From: Flavobacteriales bacterium
GTDB lineage: Bacteria > Bacteroidota > Bacteroidia > Flavobacteriales_D > Crocinitomicaceae
DNA: 10,696 nucleotides
Direction: 5' to 3'
NCBI GenBank assembly: GCA_009926905.1
Contig: RFNX01000604.1
Span: 1-10,696, forward strand
The notes under the pieces were generated by a model. It was not told the origin of the DNA and ran no database searches. It saw only the letters and a list, made by a program, of their open reading frames with translations. The position numbers and the translations under genes were made by a program. Shown piece after piece: positions 1 to 7,000 of this stretch. Position 1 is the stretch's first letter. Each line of letters starts with the position of its first letter.

Positions 1-31
1 AGGTGAAAGCAATGTGCAAAAAAGTAAAATT

Positions 32-799
32 CTAATCATTTTGTTCTTGTCTTAGTTTTTCATAAAGTACCATTCCAGCTGCGATTCCAACGTTCAAAGA
101 TGCAATCTCTCCTTTCATTGGAATTCTGGCACGCATATCAGCCATATTTATTAAATCTTGAGTTATTCCATTTTCTTCAGAACCCATAATGATTGCAACC
201 GACCCTCTCAAATTCACTTCGTATAAAGGATAAGCTGTTTTTTCAGTACAGGCAATGATTCGTAAACCAGATTGTTGTAAAAAGAAAATACTGTTTTTTA
301 AATTATCTGTTTTACAAACTGGAATTCGATTCAATGCGCCCGCTGAAGCTTTCATTGCATCAGAAGTTACCAAAGCGGAACCTTTTGATGGAATTAAAAT
401 AGCATCCACTCCTTGGCATTCAGCTGTACGAGCAATTGCACCAAAATTACGAACATCAGTGATTCTGTCCAGCACTAAAATATTAGCAAATTTTTCTGCC
501 TCAAGAATGTCATTTACAATTACTTCAATGTCCTGATATTCAATTGGTGTAACAAAAGCAACAACTCCTTGATGGATTCCAGAAGTCAGTGAATTCAATT
601 TTTCAGTTGGAACGAATTGCAATTGAAAATTCTTACCATTAAGTGCTTCTTTTAATTCTAAAAAAAGTTCTTTATTCATTCCTTTTTGAATGAGAATTTT
701 ATTCAATTCTCTTTCTGATTTTATTGCTTCTAAAACTGCGTGTACTCCAAAAATAATATCTGAACGTTCTTTTCTTTTGTACGCTTCTTTCTTTTCCAT
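32..799 (-). CDS. rlmB: 23S rRNA (guanosine-2'-O-)-methyltransferase, RlmB/TrmH family (SPOUT)
   Basis: This 255-aa protein is a SpoU/TrmH-type 2'-O-ribose methyltransferase. RlmB methylates G2251 (E. coli numbering) in the peptidyl-transferase P-loop of 23S rRNA, using S-adenosylmethionine, in the cytoplasm. Residues ~16-84 form the small N-terminal substrate-binding domain, beginning with IFGVHAVLEAI. The catalytic SPOUT domain covers ~106-252 and shows the three family motifs: motif 1 NFGAIARTAECQG (118-130, with the invariant Asn118 and Arg124), motif 2 IIMGSEENGI (203-212) and motif 3 IPMKGEIASLN (226-236), which forms the knotted cofactor site. The length fits the family (E. coli RlmB is about 243 aa). 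One oddity is that motif 3 continues NVGIAAG where SpoU proteins usually have NVSVA. The ATG shares its A with the TAA stop of the upstream osmC-like gene, suggesting translational coupling. The family call is firm. The target nucleotide is inferred from the closest family and could be another 2'-O site. Confidence 0.9.
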   Translation of the reverse strand: MEKKEAYKRKERSDIIFGVHAVLEAIKSERELNKILIQKGMNKELFLELKEALNGKNFQLQFVPTEKLNSLTSGIHQGVVAFVTPIEYQDIEVIVNDILEAEKFANILVLDRITDVRNFGAIARTAECQGVDAILIPSKGSALVTSDAMKASAGALNRIPVCKTDNLKNSIFFLQQSGLRIIACTEKTAYPLYEVNLRGSVAIIMGSEENGITQDLINMADMRARIPMKGEIASLNVGIAAGMVLYEKLRQEQND

Positions 800-1197
800 T
801 AAATGAATTTAAATTCTAATTCTACATTCCCTTCAAGCGTTCTTGCAACCGGACAAGCTTTGCCTGCTGCAATGACTTTGTGAAGTGTTTTTTCATCCCA
901 ATTGTTACCACTCAAATCCATTTCAACAACTACTTTTTGTATTCGTCTTGGGGAACTTGACATTATTTTCAAAACGGAAGCTTCGCAAAAATTGAAATCA
1001 ACTGCGTGTTCTTGACAATAGATTCCCATGATAGTAATCATGCAAGAAGCCAAAGAAGTTGCAACTAAATCAGTTGGAGAAAATGCTTCACCTTTTCCGT
1101 GATTATCTATTGGAGCATCTGTAAAAATTGTTGTTCCAGAAGCTAAGTGCGTGCATGAAGTTCTTAGATTTCCTAGGTACGAAACTCTTGAAGTCAT
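799..1197 (-). CDS. OsmC/Ohr-family protein (predicted thiol-dependent peroxidase)
   Basis: This is a 132-aa cytoplasmic protein of the OsmC family, whose studied members reduce organic hydroperoxides with a reactive cysteine pair. The signature GEAFSPTDLVATSLASC (36-52) matches the family helix motif and carries the first conserved cysteine, Cys52. The second conserved cysteine, Cys115, lies in ACPVARTLEG (114-123). Both catalytic positions are therefore intact, and the length is usual for the family. Two further cysteines (61, 71) are not part of the classical pair. The sequence resembles the general OsmC/YhfA branch more than Ohr proper, so peroxidase activity is likely but its substrate is unknown. 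It is the first gene of a leftward pair; its stop overlaps the methyltransferase start by one base. I see no oxidative-stress operator upstream. The ATG at 1197 leaves a short AT-rich leader and no Shine-Dalgarno, as is normal in Bacteroidota. Confidence 0.9.
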   Translation of the reverse strand: MTSRVSYLGNLRTSCTHLASGTTIFTDAPIDNHGKGEAFSPTDLVATSLASCMITIMGIYCQEHAVDFNFCEASVLKIMSSSPRRIQKVVVEMDLSGNNWDEKTLHKVIAAGKACPVARTLEGNVELEFKFI

Positions 1198-1221
1198 TTG
1201 TGGAGTTTTGGATTTTTTTTG

Positions 1222-1229
1222 TAAAGTTA
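1222..1229 (-). promoter_or_regulatory. Possible -7 promoter element for the osmC-rlmB pair
   Basis: On the minus strand this reads TAACTTTA, five of the six fixed positions of the Bacteroidota -7 consensus TAnnTTTG. It lies about 25 bp upstream of the OsmC-family ATG, so transcription would start some 15-20 bases before the gene. The -33 region is poor: only a TTTC at 1251-1254 lies at a fitting distance (21 bp). This is a weak prediction, supported mainly by position in the divergent intergenic region. Confidence 0.3.
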
Positions 1230-1276
1230 AGCTATTTCTTTTTCTTTAGTGAAACTTATTGCCAATAATTCGAAGA

Positions 1277-1303
1277 TTGAAACTGTTGAATGTCTTATAT
1301 TTG
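1277..1303 (+). promoter_or_regulatory. Bacteroidota-type promoter of the two-gene T9SS cargo operon
   Basis: TATATTTG at 1296-1303 matches every fixed position of the Bacteroidota -7 consensus TAnnTTTG. A TTG at 1277-1279 lies 16 bp upstream and could serve as the -33 element, although this spacing is a little short. Transcription would begin near 1308-1312, giving a leader of about 45 bases before the ATG at 1354. The position supports that ATG over the earlier in-frame GTG at 1249, which would lie upstream of the transcript start. Confidence 0.5.
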
Positions 1304-1353
1304 TGCAACTAAAAAACTGTAAAATCCGTCAAACAACTTTAAACCTAACATTA

Positions 1354-3996
1354 ATGAAACTAAATAGATTGTTTTTTGTTATTACTCTATTAATTTCAAC
1401 CTTCTCCTTATCACAAACGAACACTGCTTGTCCCTTTGTAAATGCTGGTCCAGACCAATCTTTTGATTGTACCATTTCCTGTACAAATCTAACAGCGACT
1501 TTCTTAGATATTAAAGAAACATCGACATATACGGTTGAATCATTACCACATGTAACTCCTATTCCATATAACCAAATCGGAGGTACGGCCGTTTCAGCAA
1601 ACACAGATGACGTTTGGGGACCAATTATCACTTTACCTTTTCCATTTTGTTATTATGGCCAAACTTATACTACTTGTAAAATTGGATCTAATGGTTCGAT
1701 TTTATTTGGTCCAACATCAGGAGGTGGCGGCCACCCATGGTCATTTTCAGCAAGTTTAACAACTACAACAGGAATTGGTGGCGCTGGACATGTTTTAGGA
1801 GTTTATCACGACATTGACCCTTCTGTTTGTGGTGGAATTAAATGGTATTTAGTTGGAAATGCTCCTTGTCGTCAATTTGTTGTAGTCTATAATGACGTGT
1901 GTCATTTTTCCTGTACATCAATTAAAAGTGCACACATGATGGTATTGAACGAAAGCACAAATTATATTGATGTTTATGTCAAATCAAAACCAACATGTAA
2001 CACTTGGAATGGCGGTCGTGCTGTTATTGGTCTTCAAAATTTCGGGCAATCTGGTGGAATTACTGCGCCAAACAGAAATAGTTCTCCAAATTGGAATGTA
2101 ACAACTCCTGAAGCTTGGAGATTTAAACCAAATGGAAATCCTTTATATACGATTGAATGGTTGAACGGATCAACCGTTGTTGATACAACACCAACTGTAA
2201 ATGTTTGCCCATCTGGACCAACTACTTATACTGCTAAATTTACATACACTCCATGTGGTACTACGTCACCAATAGTGATTACAGATAACGTTACATTGAC
2301 GCCTGCACCTGGAGCAGTGAACTTGTCGGGAGTAATTATGCCTTCTATTTGTGGTTTAGGAAATGGAAAAGTTACCCTTGTTGCATCTGGAGGTAATGGA
2401 GCGATAGAATTCTCTCAAGACAGCATTAATTGGAACACTGATACAGTTTATACGAATTTAGCTGCAGGAACTTATACCTTTTACGCAAGAGATAATGGTG
2501 GTTGTGTAACATCTTATACCGCTAATGTAACAGATCAATCAACTTTAACATCTAGCATAACAAATGTTACAAATTCTACTTGTTATCAAAGTAATAATGG
2601 TTCGATAACAGCGCTTGCAGTAAATGGAACTCCTCCCTATTCATATACTTTAGGTACAAACGGCCCTCAATCCTTAGGAACTTTTACCGGATTAGCAGCT
2701 GGTAATTATCAAATTTTGGTTAGCGATTCGCAAGGTTGTTCTGCTAATTTAACTGCGACAGTAACAGAACCGAATGATTTAATTTTATCAAAAGATACCA
2801 CAACAAACTCATTCTGTAATTTGCCAAATGGCTCTCTAGAAGTCAGTGCAATTGGTGGAACAAATCCATTAGTTTATTCAATTGATTCATTTGCAACTGT
2901 TCAAAATTCTGGAATTTTCACATCTATTTATGCAGATACTTATTTTGTTCAAGTGAGAGACATTAACAACTGCTTGGATACACTAACATTTATTGTATAT
3001 CAAGATTCATCGATTTATACTGCAATCGGAAACGTTGAATATGTATCATGTTTTGGTTTAAATGATGGTAGTTTTGTTGCTTATGGTTCAGGCGGTCCAC
3101 TACCATATACTTACACTTTGAATGGTGGTTCCCCAGATTCAACGGGAATTTATCAAAATTTGACGGCTGGAAACTACTCCGTTACGATTGCAGATTCAAA
3201 TGGTTGTTTGTCAACAGCGTCAGTTGTAATTACGGAACCGCAATTGTTACAAGTTTCTTTTCCACCAACAAATCCAACATGTGCTGGTACTCAAGTTTTA
3301 TTAACTGCAACAGCTACTGGAGGAACTCAGCCTTATTCTTATTTATGGAACAACTCCACGTCATCAAATCCTTTAGGAGTGAGTCCAAATGCAACAACAA
3401 CCTACAATATTTCAGTTAAAGATTCAAATAATTGCATTGCTACAGGGGCAGTTACACAAACAGTACTTCCTTTACCAATCGCAGCGGCAACGGCATCGCC
3501 AAAAGAAGGATTAGAACCTGTTAATGTGACGATTACCAATCAAAGTTCAAATTCGAGTTCTTTTGTTTGGGATTTTGGAAATGGTCAAAATCAAACGACA
3601 ACTAACTTAAATTCCGTAACAGCAAATTATCCCACAGCAGGAACTTATTATATTACAATGATTGCATCCAATGGAATTTGTGATGATTCTTGGATAGATT
3701 CAATTCTTGTAACACCTCCTTTAGAAGTTTTTGTGCCTAATGTGTTTTCACCAAATGCTGATGGAACAAATGATGGATATACAATTTTCACTAGAAACGC
3801 TTTAACAATTGATGCAATCATCGTGAATCGCTGGGGAGATGTGATGGTTAAGATTACGAATGTAAATTACAAGTGGGATGGGAAAACAGCGAGCGGAAAT
3901 GATGCTACAGAAGGCGTTTATTTTATAAAATATAAAGTTACTGGACCTGCAAATCAAGAGCGGTCAGGTCAAACATTTTTCCATTTAACAAGATAA
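1354..3996 (+). CDS. T9SS-secreted modular surface protein: nidogen-like head, SprB repeats, PKD, type B sorting domain
   Basis: This 880-aa protein is predicted to be exported by Sec and then across the outer membrane by the type IX system. The signal peptide is MKLNRLFFVITLLISTFSLS (1-20). Residues ~85-260 form a beta-rich domain with the pattern LPFPFCYYGQTY...IGSNGSILFG, resembling nidogen (NIDO)-like sandwiches and rich in cysteine. Four SprB-type repeats of 75-79 aa begin near 325, 400, 476 and 555, each with a Cys-x(4-6)-NG/DG start, an AAGxY-like turn and a final x-GC or NNC. An Ig-like domain (631-708), a PKD domain (709-788; FVWDFGNGQNQTT) and a CHU_C/gliding-motility-associated C-terminal domain (about 789-880; VPNVFSPNADGTNDG, WDGK, GVYFIKY, GQTFFHL) follow. 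The last is a type B T9SS sorting signal. The start at 1354 is chosen because it gives a clean signal peptide and lies just after a good promoter. The next gene follows after 9 bp and shares the C-terminal plan. Adhesion or surface structure is inferred; the ligand is unknown. Confidence 0.85.
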   Translation: MKLNRLFFVITLLISTFSLSQTNTACPFVNAGPDQSFDCTISCTNLTATFLDIKETSTYTVESLPHVTPIPYNQIGGTAVSANTDDVWGPIITLPFPFCYYGQTYTTCKIGSNGSILFGPTSGGGGHPWSFSASLTTTTGIGGAGHVLGVYHDIDPSVCGGIKWYLVGNAPCRQFVVVYNDVCHFSCTSIKSAHMMVLNESTNYIDVYVKSKPTCNTWNGGRAVIGLQNFGQSGGITAPNRNSSPNWNVTTPEAWRFKPNGNPLYTIEWLNGSTVVDTTPTVNVCPSGPTTYTAKFTYTPCGTTSPIVITDNVTLTPAPGAVNLSGVIMPSICGLGNGKVTLVASGGNGAIEFSQDSINWNTDTVYTNLAAGTYTFYARDNGGCVTSYTANVTDQSTLTSSITNVTNSTCYQSNNGSITALAVNGTPPYSYTLGTNGPQSLGTFTGLAAGNYQILVSDSQGCSANLTATVTEPNDLILSKDTTTNSFCNLPNGSLEVSAIGGTNPLVYSIDSFATVQNSGIFTSIYADTYFVQVRDINNCLDTLTFIVYQDSSIYTAIGNVEYVSCFGLNDGSFVAYGSGGPLPYTYTLNGGSPDSTGIYQNLTAGNYSVTIADSNGCLSTASVVITEPQLLQVSFPPTNPTCAGTQVLLTATATGGTQPYSYLWNNSTSSNPLGVSPNATTTYNISVKDSNNCIATGAVTQTVLPLPIAAATASPKEGLEPVNVTITNQSSNSSSFVWDFGNGQNQTTTNLNSVTANYPTAGTYYITMIASNGICDDSWIDSILVTPPLEVFVPNVFSPNADGTNDGYTIFTRNALTIDAIIVNRWGDVMVKITNVNYKWDGKTASGNDATEGVYFIKYKVTGPANQERSGQTFFHLTR
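2326..3243 (+). repeat. Array of four SprB-type repeats inside the 880-aa cargo protein
   Basis: Four consecutive repeat units of 75, 76, 79 and 76 codons start at nucleotides 2326, 2551, 2779 and 3016. Each encodes a beta-sandwich-like unit with a conserved Cys near residue 10-12, then G/N-G-S/K, a GG or NG turn, Y-S/T, a loop ending in AAGTY, AAGNY or TAGNY, and V-x-D-x-x-GC or NNC near the end. Units 1, 2 and 4 are closest; unit 3 is more diverged (IYADTYFVQVRD). DNA identity between units looks low, so they are old domain repeats rather than recent tandem copies. Confidence 0.8.
3244..3993 (+). repeat. C-terminal Ig-PKD-CHU_C module, copy 1 (homologous to 7582-8337)
   Basis: This stretch encodes the last 250 residues of the first cargo protein and aligns along its length with the last 252 residues of the second. 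Shared landmarks in order are an Ig-like unit ending DSNNCIA (DANNCVA in the other), FVWDFGNGQNQTT (YVWSFGNGLNQTT), ASNGICDDSW (ASNGLCSDSW), VPNVFSPN (IPNVFSPN), GVYFIKYK (GVYFMKYK) and GQTFFHLTR (GQTFLHLIR). It is listed as a dispersed direct repeat because the homology crosses domain boundaries. Confidence 0.7.
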
Positions 3997-4005
3997 TCCA
4001 ATCCT

Positions 4006-7000
4006 ATGAAATACCTCGTACTATTTATCCTATTAAGTACTCAATTTCTAGTTTTCACTCAAAATTCTTGGAAGCAAGATTATTCTTCAAGCAAAGTTTT
4101 CATTGAAAACAAAGGTCAATTTGACGCAAATGAAAATAAACTTATTGGAGAAATACAATACGCTGCTGATTTTGGTTCAACGCGTGTTTTTTTCGGTAAA
4201 AAAGGAGTTAGTTACTCTTTTTTGAATGCGAAAAAAGTTCCAAAAAACGAAAGAGAACACTTAAGTGAAAAGTTGAAATTAAAAACAACGGAAGATTATA
4301 AACAATGGGAGAAAGTGATTGGGAAGTTTCATTTCCAAGCTGATGAAGTGAATATGACTTGGGAAAATGCAAACTATTCCAATATCAAAGCGGAAGGACA
4401 GCGCAGTGATTACCATTCTTATTCTTTCAAAACAAAAGATGGCGAAGAAGCAAATGTCAACTATGTTAAAGGATTTGATAAAATCACCTATAAAAATATT
4501 TACCCTAAAATTGACATTGAGTATGCAATTCACCCACAAGAGGGATTAAAATACGCGGTAATTCTTCATCCGGGAGCAAATCCTGACGACGTGAAAATGG
4601 TTTATGACCGAGCTGTAAGAATTGAAAATGGAAAAGTAAAAGTGGCGACTTTATTTGGAGATATTGTTGACCATGAGCCTTTTACATTTTATCAAAAAAA
4701 CAGCAACACTATAATCAAATCTTCTTTTGAACAAATAGGTCAAACAATCAAGTTCAAACTAGCAAACTACGACAATAAAAAAACAGTGGTAATCGACCCT
4801 TGGACACAAACACCAGCTTTTCCATCCAATTGGGATGTTATTTGGGAGGTTGAAAAAGATGCGGCTGGAAATGTTTATGCAATTGGTGGAATCACGCCAA
4901 TGCAATTATTAAAATACAATCCAACAGGAAATTTACTTTGGACCTACAACACACCTTATGACACAACTGGAGGAAGTTGGCTAGGTGGATTTGCAACAAG
5001 TGACATTGGTAACTCCTATGTGTGTAATGGTTCTGCAACAAAAATTTTGTGCGTAAATACGAATGGTGGTTTAACTTGGAATAATAATAATCCCTCTGGA
5101 GCTGGCGCAACTTCTGAATTTTGGACGATTTCTTTCAATTGTGACCAATCAAAATTAGTAGTTGGTGGAACCAAATTATTAGGATTAAATCCTTCACCAT
5201 GGATTTATGATGTCAATATGTCAAATGGAAATATTTTGGCAAGTGTTCAAGTCAGTGGTACACCTTCAGGTTTTGGTGTAGGTCACGAAGTAAGGGCTTT
5301 GACAGAATGTAATAACAACAAGTATTACTATTTATCACACGATACAATTGGTTATATCAATTCCAATTTAAGTTCTTGCGGTAGCTTAGGTGCCTCAAAC
5401 GTAAAGATTGGAAGTGGTCATAATTTTAGTTATAAAAATGAAAATTTCAGAGAAGGTAATTCAGGAATTCAAGCATTAAAAACATTTGGAAATTTTGTAT
5501 TTGTTCATCGAGGTGATATTGTTGAGAAACGAAATTTTAATACAGGTGCAATTGTTGGAACAGCAAACATTCCTGGTGGAAGTTTCATCAATACATCAAC
5601 ATTTGGAATTACTACACGTCAAGTTGGTTGCAGCGGAATTGACATTGATGATTGTGGAAATGTTTATGTTGGTGCAACAAATGGTGTTGTTAAATTCAAC
5701 CAAAATTTAGTTCAACAAGCAACTTATCCAACAGCATTTAAAGTATATGATATACACGTTACAACAAGTGGAAATATAATTGCTGGCGGCTCGTCTGGAA
5801 CAGGTAGTGATAATACAAGATCAGGAGGAATTCAACACATCAGCGCTGCTGCTTGTGCTCCAATTGCAATTACTTGTTGCGATGCTTCTATTTGTCCTTT
5901 GCCAAATTTGTGTCAAACTGATGCGCCTATAACAGTTACAGCTGCAACTGCTGGCGGAACTTGGTCAGGTCCAGGAATGAGTGCTAATGGAACTTTCAAT
6001 CCTGCAACTGCTGGAACGGGAACTCACACCATCACCTATACTTTGCCTTGTGGTTCTGAGACACAAACAATTATCGTGAGTCCGTGTCAAACTTTGAATG
6101 CATGTATTGAATCAAATGGATCCATTACGGTATCAAATGGAGTACCAACATACACTTGGGCAACCTTTCAAGCAGCTACAAATACACCTATTACAAATCA
6201 AGCGCAATGTACAGCTTGTGGCGGAAGTTGGACACCTTTTATTAACCAATGTTTAAGTGGTGTAACACCAATAACTTCTTGTAATTCTCCTGCTCAATGG
6301 GTAAATTTCGCAACAGGAGCAAATGCCACTGCACCTAACGGTGCTGCACAAGTTCAAGTAACTGACGGTTCTGGAACTGTAACGACTTTTACAATTTCTA
6401 GCTTAGCTCAATGTAATACAACTCCATGTCCAACAATAACTGTAAGTTCATCAAGCGTTAACAATGTTTCCTGTAATGGAGGAACCAATGGTTCTGCAAC
6501 AGTAAGTGCCTCTGGAGGAACTGCACCTTATACTTATTCTTGGGCACCAGGTTCATTGACTGGAGCGACGCAAATAGCATTAGGTCCAAATGTCTATACA
6601 GTAACTGCAACAGATGCAGCTCAATGCACCGGAACTACAACTATAACTATAACTCAACCAACTGCTATAACTTTAACAAGTTCAAACATTGTTTCTGCTG
6701 CTTGTGGTACTGCAAATGGTGCTGCAACTGTTAATGCAACTGGTGGAACCGGTGCTTATACATATTCATGGAGTCCATCGGGAGGTACTACAGCGACAGC
6801 GTCGAATATTCTTGGTGGAAGTTATACAGTAACAGTTCAAGATGCCAACCAATGTTCACAAATACTAACAGTTGTTATTCCAAATACTGGCGGTCCTACA
6901 ATTGATAATATTGCAGTGATAAATGCAACTTGTACCAATCCAAATGCTGGAAGCATCACCGTAACTGCTTCCGGTGGAACAGGTGCTTTAAGTTATCAAT

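Larger units (their letters stand above)
1198..1353. other. Divergent intergenic region between the osmC-rlmB pair and the T9SS cargo operon
   Basis: This AT-rich stretch of 156 bp separates two head-to-head transcription units. It holds a strong -7 match for the rightward operon (1296-1303) and a weaker one for the leftward pair (1222-1229). The eight-T run at 1213-1220 has no hairpin before it and is not a terminator. I see no palindromic operator, riboswitch or RNA gene. Confidence 0.6.

Noticed and set aside
1..31. Possible terminator downstream of the methyltransferase gene
   Set aside because: The 31 bases available show no convincing hairpin, and the rest lies outside the window.
255..536. 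93-codon open frame on the plus strand within the methyltransferase gene
   Set aside because: It lies antisense to well-conserved SPOUT motifs and has no domain, signal or promoter of its own.
1213..1221. T-run that might be a terminator between the divergent genes
   Set aside because: No inverted repeat precedes it on either strand, and the genes diverge here so no terminator is needed.
1329..1631. 100-codon minus-strand frame across the start of the first cargo gene
   Set aside because: It is antisense to the signal peptide and head domain, with no recognisable protein features.
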